DNA of 64,000 nt from the NCBI GenBank assembly GCA_040385825.1, contig JAZKGQ010000018.1, positions 62,001 to 126,000 on the forward strand, read 5' to 3'. Position numbers and translations under genes: made by a program. This document shows, in pieces, positions 1 to 8,149 of the stretch (position 1 is its first letter; the number at the start of each line of letters is the position of its first letter). The notes under the pieces are model-generated. The model searched no databases and was not told the origin of the DNA. It was given only the letters and a program-made list of their open reading frames with translations. The stretch comes from JANNNF01 sp040385825 (GTDB taxonomy: Bacteria; Pseudomonadota; Alphaproteobacteria; Rhodobacterales; Rhodobacteraceae).

Positions 1-623
1 CCGGCCCAGCTGTCGAACAGCTTGACGACCTCGGCGCCGGCTTGCACCTGCATGGACAGATAGTCGATGGTGGCCTCGGTGATCACGTCGATCAGGGCGC
101 TGAACGTCGCGCGGTCGGTGGCTTTCAGGGCGTGGGCGGGGCCTTGGTCCCTGGTGCCGCGGCCTGCGATCATGTAGGTGGCGACGGTCCACGGGGCACC
201 GGCGAAACCGATCAGCGTTGTCTCGCGCGGCAGTTCACGCGACAGGATCTTGACGGTTTCATAGATGGGGGCGAGGGTGTCATGGATGGCCTCGCGCGGC
301 TTCAGCGCCTTGACGCCCTGCATGGTCGTGATGGTCGACAGGCGCGGGCCTTCGCCGGTTTCAAACCACAGATCGGCGCCAAGCGCCTGCGGCAGCAGCA
401 GGATGTCAGCGAACAGGATGGCGGCGTCAAAGCCATAGCGGCGGATCGGTTGCAGAGTGACCTCGGCGGCAAGATCCGGGTTGTAGCACAGTTTCAGGAA
501 ATCACCCGCCTGCGCGCGGGTGGCGCGGTATTCGGGCAGGTAGCGGCCTGCCTGACGCATCATCCAGATCGGGGGGGTGGGCAGAACCTCGCCCCGCAGC
601 GCGCGCAGAATGGTCTTGGTCAT
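1..623 (-). CDS. hemE: Uroporphyrinogen decarboxylase, 3' end outside window
   Basis: HemE decarboxylates the four acetate side chains of uroporphyrinogen III to give coproporphyrinogen III in the cytoplasmic haem and bacteriochlorophyll pathway. The reverse strand from the ATG at 623 encodes MTKTILRALRGE, then PPIWMMRQAGRYLPEYR, the arginine-rich substrate-binding signature near residues 17-35, and GFAGAPWTVATYM near residue 130. About 207 codons are visible; the family is about 340-350 residues, so the C-terminus lies beyond base 1. It diverges from hemC across 84 bp, a pairing common in Rhodobacterales. A TTGACA on the reverse strand (674 to 669) could be a -35 element, but no convincing -10 follows. 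Confidence 0.95.
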   Translation of the reverse strand, partial: MTKTILRALRGEVLPTPPIWMMRQAGRYLPEYRATRAQAGDFLKLCYNPDLAAEVTLQPIRRYGFDAAILFADILLLPQALGADLWFETGEGPRLSTITTMQGVKALKPREAIHDTLAPIYETVKILSRELPRETTLIGFAGAPWTVATYMIAGRGTRDQGPAHALKATDRATFSALIDVITEATIDYLSMQVQAGAEVVKLFDSWA

Positions 624-707
624 GGATCGCCCCCTTGCTGCGCCATGGGTCCGATGCCAGCGGGGGCTTGTCAAGAGTTGTCAGGAAAAGGTGACACCTG
701 TAAGACT

Positions 708-1658
708 ATGGCGATGATGAAAAACCTGCCCTCCCCCGCCCAACCCCTGAAGATCGGAACCCGTGGCTCGCCTCTGGCGCTGTGGCAGGCGCATGAGGTG
801 CGGCGCAGCCTGATGGCGGCGTTCGAGTTGCCCGAGGCCGCGTTTCAGATTTGCGTGATCAAGGTGCTGGGCGACCAGATCCAGGACCGGGCGTTGAAGG
901 ATATCGGCGGCAAGGGGCTGTTTACCCGCGAGATCGAGGAGGCGCTGCTGGCGGGCGACATCGACATCGCGGTGCATTCCATGAAGGACATGCCGACGGT
1001 GCAGCCTGCGGGGTTGACGCTGGACTGCTATCTGCCGCGCGAGGATGTGCGGGATGCGTTTGTCTCGCCCCTGGTCGCGTCACTGGCGGATTTGCCGCAG
1101 GGCGCGGTGGTGGGGTCGTCGTCGCTGCGGAGGCGGGCGCAGTTGCGGTTGCGCAGGCCCGATTTGCAGGTGGTGGAGTTTCGCGGCAACGTGCAGACCC
1201 GGATGAAGAAGCTGGAGGACGGCGTGGCGCAGGCCACGTTTCTGGCGATGGCGGGGCTGAACCGGCTGGGGATGGCGCATCTGGCGCAGGGGCCGGTAGA
1301 GGTGACCGACATGCTGCCCGCGGTGGCGCAAGGCGCGATCGGGGTGGAGCGGCGGTTGGCCGATGACCGGGTGGCCGGGTTGCTGGCGGCGGTGCATCAC
1401 GGGCCGACGGGTGTGCGGCTGGCGGCAGAGCGCGGGTATCTCGCGCGGCTGGACGGGTCGTGCGAGACGCCGATTGCGGGGCTTGCGGTGATCGACGGCG
1501 ACAGCCTTTGGCTGCGCGGCGAGATCTTGCGCCCCGACGGGTCAGAGGCGATTGCGGGCGAGCGGCGCGGGGGGCTGGCCGATGCCGGGGCGGTTGGGGT
1601 GGCGCTGGCCGAGGCGTTGCTGGCGGCGGCCCCGAAGGGGTTTTTCGACTGGAACTGA
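708..1658 (+). CDS. hemC: Porphobilinogen deaminase (hydroxymethylbilane synthase)
   Basis: HemC polymerises four porphobilinogens into hydroxymethylbilane, the step before uroporphyrinogen III synthesis. With the ATG at 708 the protein is 316 residues, normal for the family. GTRGSPLA is at residues 17-24, the catalytic Asp of AVHSMKDMP is D94, SSLRRRAQL lies near 135, and the cysteine carrying the dipyrromethane cofactor is C252 in LDGSCETPIAG. The frame is open far upstream to base 42, but that stretch is antisense to hemE and has no family similarity, so the start at 708 is preferred; a second ATG at 714 is possible. A hairpin with a T run follows at 1706. Confidence 0.96.
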   Translation: MAMMKNLPSPAQPLKIGTRGSPLALWQAHEVRRSLMAAFELPEAAFQICVIKVLGDQIQDRALKDIGGKGLFTREIEEALLAGDIDIAVHSMKDMPTVQPAGLTLDCYLPREDVRDAFVSPLVASLADLPQGAVVGSSSLRRRAQLRLRRPDLQVVEFRGNVQTRMKKLEDGVAQATFLAMAGLNRLGMAHLAQGPVEVTDMLPAVAQGAIGVERRLADDRVAGLLAAVHHGPTGVRLAAERGYLARLDGSCETPIAGLAVIDGDSLWLRGEILRPDGSEAIAGERRGGLADAGAVGVALAEALLAAAPKGFFDWN

Positions 1659-1705
1659 CGCCGTTCGGGGGGCGCCTTTCGGGGGACGGGCGGTTATTGA
1701 ACGGA

Positions 1706-1737
1706 GTGCAAGCCGAAGGGGCTTGCACATTGTTTTT
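1706..1737 (+). terminator. Rho-independent terminator after hemC
   Basis: The arms GTGCAAGCC (1706-1714) and GGCTTGCAC (1720-1728) pair perfectly around a 5-nt loop. They are followed within 4 nt by six T residues (1732-1737). The position, 48 bp after the hemC stop, fits a terminator. Two further hairpins follow: GGGGGC/GCCCCC near 1750-1767 and GCAGATTTGCC/GGCAAGTCTGC at 1770-1793. Confidence 0.75.
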
Positions 1738-1802
1738 TGAGAAGAATGCGGGGGCGTTCCGCCCCCCACGCAGATTTGCCGTGGCAAGTCTGCGCTCCCC
1801 CT

Positions 1803-1826
1803 GAGGATATTTGGGCCAATGTGAAA
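1803..1826. repeat. GGATATTT-GGCCAATGTGAA repeat, copy 1
   Basis: The sequence GAGGATATTTGGGCCAATG followed by TGAAA lies between the convergent ends of hemC and the ABC permease. The same core occurs at 39975 and, inverted, at 40008-40029, and a related half occurs at 19123. All lie between convergent genes. See findings. Confidence 0.6.
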
Positions 1827-1827
1827 G

Positions 1828-4356
1828 TCAGTCTTGCGCGCGGAGCGTTTGGGCGGGGCGGGTGGCCAGCGGGGCCCAGGCGAAGGCGAGGCCTGCCAGC
1901 AGGGTGGCCGTGATGCCCCCTGCGATGATGGCTGTGGCAGAGACGGGTTCAAACCGGTAGGGCGCATCCATCACCCAGACCATGGTGGCCCATCCGGCAA
2001 GGCTGCCTGCGACGATGGCGACCAGCCCTGCGGCCGCCCCGAGCAGGGCCGATCGCAGGGCAAAGCTGGCGAGGATGCGGGGGCGGGTGGCCCCGAGGGT
2101 TTTCAGGATGGCGGCCTCGTAGATGCGGGCGCGGGTGCCTGCGGCGGCAGCGCCGATCAGCACCACAAAGCCGGTCAGCAGCGTGGCCGCCGCCGCCCAG
2201 GCCGTGGCGGTGGCGATGGCGGACAATGCCTCGGTCACGCGGTCCACCGCCTCGCGGATGCGGATGGCGGTGATGTTGGGCCAGGTTTTGGTCACGTCTT
2301 TCAGCAGGGCGGCTTCGGCCGAGGGGGGCGCGTAGACGGTGGCGATGTTGGTGTGCGGGGCACCTTGCAGCGCGCTTGGGTTCATCGCGATCACGAACCC
2401 CATGCCGGCGCTGGAAAAATCCACCTCGCGGAAGCTGGTGATGGTGGCGGTGATGTCGCGGCCAAGGATGTTGACGGTCAGCGTGTCACCCAGTTTCAGG
2501 CCGATCTCGGTGGCTTCTTCGGCGGCAAAGCTGATCTGTGGATCGCCGCTGTAGTCGGCGGGCCACCATGCGCCTTCGGTGATCTTGGTGCCTTCGGGGG
2601 GCGTGGCGGCATAGGTCAGGCCGCGGTCGCCGCGCACGACCCAATGGTCGGTCAGCTCGGTGGCCATGCGGCCGTTGATTTGCGTCACCACGCCGCGCAG
2701 CATCGGGGCGCTTTCGGTTTTCGTCACTTGCGGGTTGGCCTGCACGCGGGTCAGGAACGGGTCGATCTGGTCGGGCTGGATGTCGATGAAAAAGAAGGCG
2801 GGGGCGCGGTCGGGCAGGTCGGTGGCGATGGACCGGCGCAGGTTGCTGTCGATCTGGCCGACGGCGGCAAGGACGGAAAGGCCAAGGCCGAGGGAGAGGA
2901 TGACCGATGTGGCCTCGGACCGGGGGCCGCCGATGGAGGCGAGGGCAAGGCGCAGCGGGACACGGCCTTGGGTCAGGCGGGTGCGGGCGGTCTTGCGGGC
3001 GAGTTTGCGCAAGGCGCGTGCCGCAAGGGCAAGGATCAGCAGCGAGGCCAGCACGCCGCCTGCGGCACCGAGCGCAAGGGTGGGGATGCCCGACAGGATG
3101 GTGGCCCCGCCGATGAGCAGCAGAGTGAGGGCTGCGAGGGCGGCAAGATACATCGGTTTGGGACGCGGGCCGGGGCCGTCCCCGCCCCGGTAAAGGGCGG
3201 CGGCGCGGATGCTTTCTGTCCGCGCAAGCGGCCAGAGGGTGAACAGGAGGGCGGTGGTCAGGCCGTAGAAGGCGGCCTCGACAAGGGGGCGGGGGGTAAG
3301 GGTGATGTTGGCGGGGAAGGGCAGTTGGGACTCGATCACCGGGGCCAGCAGCAGGGGCACACCGGCGCCCAAGATCAGCCCGATCAGGGTGCCGAGAGCG
3401 GCAAGGATGCCGATTTGCACAAGATAGATGCGGAAGATCAGCCCGCCGGTCGCGCCAAGGGTTTTCAGCGTGGCGATGGTGGGGATCTTGCCTTCGAGAT
3501 AGGCGCGCACGGCCGAGGACACGCCGACGCCGCCGACCGCAAGGCCGGCAAGGCCCACCAGCACAAGGAAGCTGCCGATACGGTCCACGAAACGCTCGAT
3601 CCCCGGTGCCGCGCGGCGGCTGTCGGACCAGCGCATGCCCTTGTCGCGGAAGGTGGCCCTGGCCTGTGCTTCCAGCGTTTCAAGGTTGGTGCCGGGGGGC
3701 AGCAGCATCCGGTACTCGGTTTCATAAAGCGAGCCGGGGGCGATGAGGCCGGAGCCTTGCAGCGCCTCGGTGCGGACCATGGTGCGCGGGCCGAGGGTGA
3801 AGCCCGCCGTGGCGCTGTCGGGTTCGCGCAGCAGGGCGGCGGTCAGACGGAAGCTTTGAGTGCCAAGCGTGAAGGTATCGCCGATCGACAGTGACAGGCG
3901 GTCGATCAGGACCGGGTCCATCACCGCACCGGGCAGGCCATCGGTGCCATCGGTGGCGAGGGCCTCGGCCAGCGGGAGGGCGGGGTCGAGGGTGACGGTG
4001 CCGGTGAGGGGATAGTTCGCGTCCACCGCCTTGATCTGGGTCAGGGCGGCATCGTCGGGAATGAGGGCCATGGAGCGGAAATCGACGATTTCAGAGATGC
4101 CGGTGGCGATGGTGGCCATGTAAGCGCGCTCGGTGGTGTCGGCGAAGCGGTAGGTGAACTCCATCTGCGCGTCGCCGCCCAGCAGGACCGCGCCCTGGTC
4201 TTGCAGCCCGGACTGGATGGCCGACCGCAGGGTGCCGACGGCGGCGATGGCGGCCACGCCAAGGGCGAGGCAGGCGAGGAAGATGCGAAAGCCGCGCAGA
4301 CCACCGCGCAGCTCGCGGCGGGCGATGGTCAGGGGCAGGCCTGTCAGGATGTTCAT
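1828..4356 (-). CDS. ybbP: FtsX-family ABC transporter permease, YbbP-like
   Basis: An 842-residue inner-membrane permease of the MacB/FtsX superfamily. It has an N-terminal helix (about 23-45) and a large periplasmic domain. Two FtsX blocks follow, each with three to four helices (about 265-400 and 715-835), with two extra central helices near 410-450. The repeated cytoplasmic coupling motif TLKTLGAT (about 296) and ILKTLGAT (about 763) marks the internal duplication. It overlaps the ATPase gene upstream as ATGA (4353-4356), so the two are translationally coupled. With tesA adjacent this matches the ybbA-ybbP-tesA arrangement of other proteobacteria. The transported substrate is not established; lipid or lipoprotein export is the usual guess. 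Confidence 0.88.
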   Translation of the reverse strand: MNILTGLPLTIARRELRGGLRGFRIFLACLALGVAAIAAVGTLRSAIQSGLQDQGAVLLGGDAQMEFTYRFADTTERAYMATIATGISEIVDFRSMALIPDDAALTQIKAVDANYPLTGTVTLDPALPLAEALATDGTDGLPGAVMDPVLIDRLSLSIGDTFTLGTQSFRLTAALLREPDSATAGFTLGPRTMVRTEALQGSGLIAPGSLYETEYRMLLPPGTNLETLEAQARATFRDKGMRWSDSRRAAPGIERFVDRIGSFLVLVGLAGLAVGGVGVSSAVRAYLEGKIPTIATLKTLGATGGLIFRIYLVQIGILAALGTLIGLILGAGVPLLLAPVIESQLPFPANITLTPRPLVEAAFYGLTTALLFTLWPLARTESIRAAALYRGGDGPGPRPKPMYLAALAALTLLLIGGATILSGIPTLALGAAGGVLASLLILALAARALRKLARKTARTRLTQGRVPLRLALASIGGPRSEATSVILSLGLGLSVLAAVGQIDSNLRRSIATDLPDRAPAFFFIDIQPDQIDPFLTRVQANPQVTKTESAPMLRGVVTQINGRMATELTDHWVVRGDRGLTYAATPPEGTKITEGAWWPADYSGDPQISFAAEEATEIGLKLGDTLTVNILGRDITATITSFREVDFSSAGMGFVIAMNPSALQGAPHTNIATVYAPPSAEAALLKDVTKTWPNITAIRIREAVDRVTEALSAIATATAWAAAATLLTGFVVLIGAAAAGTRARIYEAAILKTLGATRPRILASFALRSALLGAAAGLVAIVAGSLAGWATMVWVMDAPYRFEPVSATAIIAGGITATLLAGLAFAWAPLATRPAQTLRAQD

Positions 4357-5048
4357 TCGGCGGCGGCTTTCAAGGCGTCCGGGGCGATCAGCCCATCGGA
4401 CAGGCGGATGACGCGCGAGCAGCGGGCGGCAAGTTCCGGCGCATGGGTGACCAGCACCAGCGTCGCCCCGTGGCGGTCGCGCAGGTCGAACAGCAGGTCC
4501 ATGATCGCCTGCCCGTTCGCGCCGTCAAGGTTGCCGGTGGGTTCATCAGCCAGAAGGATCGCCGGGCGGCCCACGGCGGCGCGGGCAAGCGCCACGCGCT
4601 GTTGTTCGCCGCCTGAAAGCTGGCTGGGGTAATGGTCGATGCGGGGGCCGAGGCCGACGGCCTCCAGTTCTGCTCTGGCGCGGGGGAAGGCGTCGCGCAC
4701 CCCGGCCAGTTCCAGCGGGATGGCGACGTTTTCCAGCGCGGTCATGGTGGGGATCAGGTGGAAAGACTGAAACACCACCCCCATGTTCCCCCTACGAAAA
4801 CGTGCGAGCGCGTCTTCGTTCATCGCGGTAAGGTCGTGGCCAAGGGCCATGACCGTGCCCCCGGTGGCGCGCTCCAGCCCGCCCATCAGCATCAGGAGAG
4901 ACGATTTGCCCGACCCGGACGGACCCACCAGCCCCACTGTTTCGCCCTTGTCCACCCGCAGGGTGATGCCGCGCAGAATATCGACCGGGCCGGCGTTGCC
5001 GGGCAGGGTCAGGGTCGCGCCGGTCAGGGAAAGGATGGCATCAGGCAT
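4353..5048 (-). CDS. ybbA: ABC transporter ATP-binding protein, YbbA-like
   Basis: A 231-residue ATPase of the LolD/MacB type that powers the adjacent FtsX-like permease. Walker A is GPSGSGKSS near residue 44, the Q-loop VFQSFHLIP near 93, the signature LSGGEQQRVALARA near 143, Walker B ILLADEPTGNLDG near 163, and the switch His VLVTHAPELA near 200. The ATG at 5048 (MPDAILSLTG) is preferred; an upstream ATG at 5114 would run through the 5' end of tesA. Its 3' end overlaps ybbP by an ATGA. It is transcribed divergently from tesA. Confidence 0.92.
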   Translation of the reverse strand: MPDAILSLTGATLTLPGNAGPVDILRGITLRVDKGETVGLVGPSGSGKSSLLMLMGGLERATGGTVMALGHDLTAMNEDALARFRRGNMGVVFQSFHLIPTMTALENVAIPLELAGVRDAFPRARAELEAVGLGPRIDHYPSQLSGGEQQRVALARAAVGRPAILLADEPTGNLDGANGQAIMDLLFDLRDRHGATLVLVTHAPELAARCSRVIRLSDGLIAPDALKAAAE

Positions 5049-5088
5049 GGGGACGGTCCTCGGGGCTTGGATCAGCCTTGGATATGGC

Positions 5089-5739
5089 GTGGGGCGCGGG
5101 CTGCGCAATGTCACAATCGCGTTGATTGCCGGGGGCGGGGCGGTTTTTGCAGAACCGGTGACGATTGTGGCCCTGGGGGACAGTCTGACGGCAGGTTACG
5201 GGCTGCCTGCGGAGCAGGGGTTCGTGCCGGTGCTGGAGGCGTGGTTGCAGGCGAAGGGGGCCGATGTCGAGGTGCAGAACGCCGGGGTGTCGGGTGATAC
5301 CACGGCCGGAGGGCTGGCGCGGGTGGCCTGGGCGATGGGGGATGATGCCGATGCGGTGATCGTGACGCTTGGCGGCAATGACATGCTGCGCGGGCTGGAC
5401 CCGGCTGCCAGCAAGGCGGCGCTGGATGGCATATTGAAGGACGTGCAGGGGCGCGGATTGCCGGTGCTGCTGGTGGGGATTCAGGCCCTGGGCAACTATG
5501 GGCCAGAGTATCGCGCGGCGTTTGACGGCATGTATGGCGATCTGGCCGGCAAATACGACACGCTGCTGGCACCCAGCTTTTTCGACGGGCTGTATGCGGC
5601 AGGCGGGGATTTCGCCGATCCGGCAACGCTGGCCCCCTATATGCAAGCCGATGGCATCCACCCCAATGCCGATGGCGTGGCGCGGATTGTCGAGGCTCTG
5701 GGGCCGAGGGTGCTGGACCTGATCGCGCGGGTGAACTGA
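5089..5739 (+). CDS. tesA: Arylesterase / acyl-CoA thioesterase I, SGNH hydrolase
   Basis: A periplasmic SGNH-type esterase that hydrolyses short acyl esters and acyl-CoA thioesters. The blocks are GDSLTAGYG (catalytic Ser), VTLGGNDML (oxyanion Asn) and DGIHPNADG (catalytic Asp and His). The GTG at 5089 gives a compact signal peptide (GRGLRNVTIALIAGGGAVFA, cleavage about residue 21) and a total of 216 residues. An ATG at 5047 would lengthen the leader by 14 residues and overlap the ybbA start codon, so it is less likely but cannot be excluded. The neighbouring YbbA/YbbP exporter is the usual partner locus. Confidence 0.88.
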   Translation: MGRGLRNVTIALIAGGGAVFAEPVTIVALGDSLTAGYGLPAEQGFVPVLEAWLQAKGADVEVQNAGVSGDTTAGGLARVAWAMGDDADAVIVTLGGNDMLRGLDPAASKAALDGILKDVQGRGLPVLLVGIQALGNYGPEYRAAFDGMYGDLAGKYDTLLAPSFFDGLYAAGGDFADPATLAPYMQADGIHPNADGVARIVEALGPRVLDLIARVN

Positions 5740-5772
5740 GGCCTGCTCTGCGGGGCCATGAGCGGGCCGCAA

Positions 5773-5815
5773 GGATGGGCGAACCCTGCGGCGGGGCCGC
5801 AGGAACCGCCCATCC
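5773..5815. repeat. GGATGGGC palindromic repeat, long form, copy A
   Basis: A 43-bp hairpin. Outer arms GGATGGGCG (5773-5781) and CGCCCATCC (5807-5815) pair, then a conserved internal loop AACC/GAAC, then inner arms CTGCGGC and GCCGCAG. It sits between convergent tesA and the panB-like gene. Its 3' tail CCTAC supplies the panB-like stop codon (TAG on the reverse strand, 5815-5817). It may act as a bidirectional terminator. Confidence 0.8.
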
Positions 5816-6615
5816 TACGGCTGCGTGTCCAGCCAGTCGGCAAAGGCCGCGACCACGGCGGGGTCACTGTCGACCACGGTGGCGGGGGTGGGGTAGGCGC
5901 CGCTGTGCACGTCGCGGGCAAAGGCGGTCATCGCGGCCACCCGCATGTCCTGCAACCGGGCCTGTTCGGCCTTGAAATCGGCGTAGGCGCGTGCGTGGCG
6001 CGGGACGTGGCCCCTGGTCTGGCCCAGCACGTCATCGCTGAACAGGTATTGCGCATGACCCGCAGAGCCTGCCCCCATGGAGATCAGGAACAGATCGGTC
6101 CGCGCCGCAATCAGCGCGGTGATGGCATGGGGCACCACCTCGATTTCCACCGCGAAGGCCCCGGCTTCTTCCAGCGCCTTGCACTGGCGGTAGACCAGTT
6201 GCGCCGAGGCAAGCGTCTTGCCCACCGCTTTGAACCCCCCGGTCCAGGTGGCCTTGGACGGGATCAGCCCGACATGGCCGCAGACCGGAATCGCGTTTTC
6301 CGCCAATGCCCGCACGGTGGCAACCGACCCCGAGCAATAGACCCCATCCGCCCCGGCCTTGAACAAGGGGAAAGCCCATCGCAGGAAATCATCCGTGCCG
6401 CCGATTTCGTAGAAATTGTCGCCCGGAAAGGCGAAGGCATGCGGGGCGGCATCACGGAACTGGCGGTCATGGATCATCGCAGGCGGGATCGACAGCAATT
6501 CCACCCCGGCGCGGCTGGCCGCTTCGGCCTCGTCCAGGGTTTCGACCCGCAGCATGGCATACTGATGTTTGCCGCGATTGGCCCGCAGGTCGGCGACAGT
6601 GGGGCGTCTGGCCAT
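5815..6615 (-). CDS. Divergent PanB-like (ketopantoate hydroxymethyltransferase family) protein
   Basis: A 266-residue TIM-barrel protein of the PanB family. True PanB moves a hydroxymethyl group from methylene-tetrahydrofolate to ketoisovalerate. Here VCGHVGL (111-117), E159 of EVVP and GAG near 182 survive. The usual VGDS metal-site motif reads LLSIPPAM (41-47), and the Lys-containing VKIEGG segment reads VYCSGS (92-97). Several metal and substrate ligands are therefore missing, and pantothenate synthesis is doubtful. It is the last gene of a leftward mocD-mocE-panB-like operon and overlaps mocE by one base (TGATG). A role with a one-carbon unit released by MocDE is a hypothesis only. Confidence 0.75.
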   Translation of the reverse strand: MARRPTVADLRANRGKHQYAMLRVETLDEAEAASRAGVELLSIPPAMIHDRQFRDAAPHAFAFPGDNFYEIGGTDDFLRWAFPLFKAGADGVYCSGSVATVRALAENAIPVCGHVGLIPSKATWTGGFKAVGKTLASAQLVYRQCKALEEAGAFAVEIEVVPHAITALIAARTDLFLISMGAGSAGHAQYLFSDDVLGQTRGHVPRHARAYADFKAEQARLQDMRVAAMTAFARDVHSGAYPTPATVVDSDPAVVAAFADWLDTQP

Positions 6616-6929
6616 CAGGGCACCTGAATGAAGACTTGGCCTGCTTCGACCTTGACGGGATAGGTTTTGAGGTTGACGCAGACCGGCGCGCGCTTGGCCT
6701 CGCCGGTGCGATAGTCGAACTGGCCGTTGTGCTTGGGGCATTCGATGGTGTGATCCATCACCAGACCATTCGCCAGATGCACGTTCTCATGCGTGCACAG
6801 GCCTGCCGTGGCGTAGAACTTGCCTTCGGGGGAATGGTAGATGGCGTAGGTCGCGCCCCCGTGGTCAAAGCGGATCAGGTCTTCTTCGTCGATATCGTCG
6901 GTGGCGCAGGCTGCTATCCAGTTTGTCAT
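6615..6929 (-). CDS. mocE: Rieske [2Fe-2S] ferredoxin, MocE-like
   Basis: A 104-residue soluble Rieske ferredoxin. The cluster ligands are C45-T-H47 and C64-P-K-H67, with the second box ECPKHNGQFD typical of bacterial ferredoxin-type Rieske proteins. It most likely passes electrons to the membrane diiron enzyme encoded 4 bp upstream (mocD), as in rhizobial rhizopine O-demethylation. The ATG at 6929 gives MTNWIAACATDDID; sequence further upstream belongs to the mocD 3' end. The stop overlaps the start of the panB-like gene, so the three genes form one operon. No reductase is encoded nearby. Confidence 0.88.
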   Translation of the reverse strand: MTNWIAACATDDIDEEDLIRFDHGGATYAIYHSPEGKFYATAGLCTHENVHLANGLVMDHTIECPKHNGQFDYRTGEAKRAPVCVNLKTYPVKVEAGQVFIQVP

Positions 6930-6933
6930 CGGT

Positions 6934-8013
6934 CTATTCCGCTGCTGTTGCGCCAAGCGCATTTTGATGGAAGTCGTCACGGTAGGGTTTGGCGGAGGCG
7001 GGCAGGTCGCGGCGCAGGAAGTACTCCTCGTTGCGCAACTGGCGGCGCAGGGCGGGCCACATCTCGGCAAAGGCCACCGCGATGGACGGGCTGGGCGGTG
7101 GCAGATCGTGCTTGATGATGTCGTGCAGGCGCGGCAGGGCGTGATAGGGCACCATCGGGAACATGTGATGTTCGACGTGGTAATTCATGTTCCAATAGAT
7201 GAAGCGGCTGACCGGGTTCATATGGACGGTGCGGCTGTTCAGGCGGTGGTCGGTCACGTTGTCGGCCAGGCCGCCGTGCTGCAACAGCCCGGTCATGATG
7301 TGGTGCCAAGCCCCATAGAGGCGCGGCAGACCGATCACCATGAAAGGCAGGATCGACTGGGTGGCAAGGGCCAGCGCAAGGGTTGCCGCATAGATCACCA
7401 CCCAGATGCGGGCGACGCGGATGATCTTGGGCTGTTCCGACAGGGGGACATAGGTGGCTTCCTGCGCATCCAGACGGCCGGTGGCGTTCAGCAGCATCCG
7501 GCTCCACCCGGCATAGGCGTCGAAGATGCCAAGGAAGTTGCCGAGCACCTTGAAAAAGGCAGGCGGGCGCATGATGGCGATTTCGGGGTCGCGGCCGACG
7601 ATGTAGGTGTCGGTGTGGTGGCGGGCATGGCTCCAGCGCCAGGTGTGCGGGTTGCGCACGATCATGAAGCAGGCAATCTGATAGACCACCTCGTTCATCC
7701 AGGGGGTCTTGAAGGCGGTGCCATGCTGGGTTTCGTGCCAGCGGCTGTCAGAGGCCGAGCCGTAGAGAACCCCGTAGGCGATCCAGAACGGGGCGGACCA
7801 CAGGCTGGGCCACAGCGCGATTCCGGCGGCGGCAAAGCCGATCATGCAGGCGTAAAGGATGATGGTGTCGCGCAGGGCGGGGCCGTCGCTGCGCTGCATC
7901 AGGTCTTTCATCACGCGGCGCGGCACGTCGGTATGATACCATTCGGCGGCGGCAAGGCCGTTTTCCACCGCGCGGTCACCATCTGGCCCAAGCAGGCTGT
8001 AATCTCGTTTCAT
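6934..8013 (-). CDS. mocD: Fatty-acid-desaturase-family diiron enzyme, MocD-like
   Basis: A 359-residue integral-membrane diiron hydroxylase/desaturase. The histidine boxes are H93ETQH97, H129ARHH133 and NYHVEHHMFP near residue 290, with hydrophobic segments at about 50-85, 108-120 and 205-235. Such enzymes activate O2 to hydroxylate, desaturate or O-demethylate a substrate. Linkage to a MocE-like ferredoxin and to cyclitol transport and dehydrogenase genes points to the MocD subgroup of rhizopine degradation rather than lipid desaturation. The ATG at 8013 has a strong GGGGAGGG upstream. It diverges from the LacI-type regulator, with a palindromic operator candidate between them. Confidence 0.82.
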   Translation of the reverse strand: MKRDYSLLGPDGDRAVENGLAAAEWYHTDVPRRVMKDLMQRSDGPALRDTIILYACMIGFAAAGIALWPSLWSAPFWIAYGVLYGSASDSRWHETQHGTAFKTPWMNEVVYQIACFMIVRNPHTWRWSHARHHTDTYIVGRDPEIAIMRPPAFFKVLGNFLGIFDAYAGWSRMLLNATGRLDAQEATYVPLSEQPKIIRVARIWVVIYAATLALALATQSILPFMVIGLPRLYGAWHHIMTGLLQHGGLADNVTDHRLNSRTVHMNPVSRFIYWNMNYHVEHHMFPMVPYHALPRLHDIIKHDLPPPSPSIAVAFAEMWPALRRQLRNEEYFLRRDLPASAKPYRDDFHQNALGATAAE

Positions 8014-8044
8014 CGGCTGGTCCCTCCCCGGATGGCTTGGGGGC

Positions 8045-8074
8045 AGAATAGAAGATTTGTTCCACGACCGGCAA
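8045..8074 (-). promoter_or_regulatory. Candidate sigma-70 promoter of the mocD operon
   Basis: Read leftward, TTGCCG (8074-8069) is followed after 18 nt by TATTCT (8050-8045), 32 nt before the mocD ATG. A single AGATTTG half-site (8053-8059), identical to one arm of the palindrome at 8097-8115, lies in the spacer. That is a natural place for a repressor to block transcription. Confidence 0.5.
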
Positions 8075-8096
8075 CAGCGGGCTTGCATGGCATCGT

Positions 8097-8115
8097 CAAA
8101 TCTCGTCAAGATTTG
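8097..8115. promoter_or_regulatory. 19-bp palindrome, candidate LacI-family operator
   Basis: CAAATCT (8097-8103) and AGATTTG (8109-8115) are perfect inverted arms around CGTCA. It lies 34 bp before the LacI-type regulator gene and upstream of the mocD promoter candidate. The size and position fit an autoregulated divergent operator. The same half-site recurs at 8053. Confidence 0.6.
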
Positions 8116-8149
8116 GCGGGAAATGATGTGATTTCGTCAGGAGTCGGAT

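Noticed and set aside
42..707. Long upstream extension of the hemC reading frame
   Set aside because: It is antisense to hemE and shows no HemC similarity; the family start matches the ATG at 708.
1834..3894. Large open frame opposite the YbbP permease
   Set aside because: Gly/Asp/His-rich, low-complexity translation typical of the antisense strand of GC-rich genes; the YbbP frame has clear family motifs.
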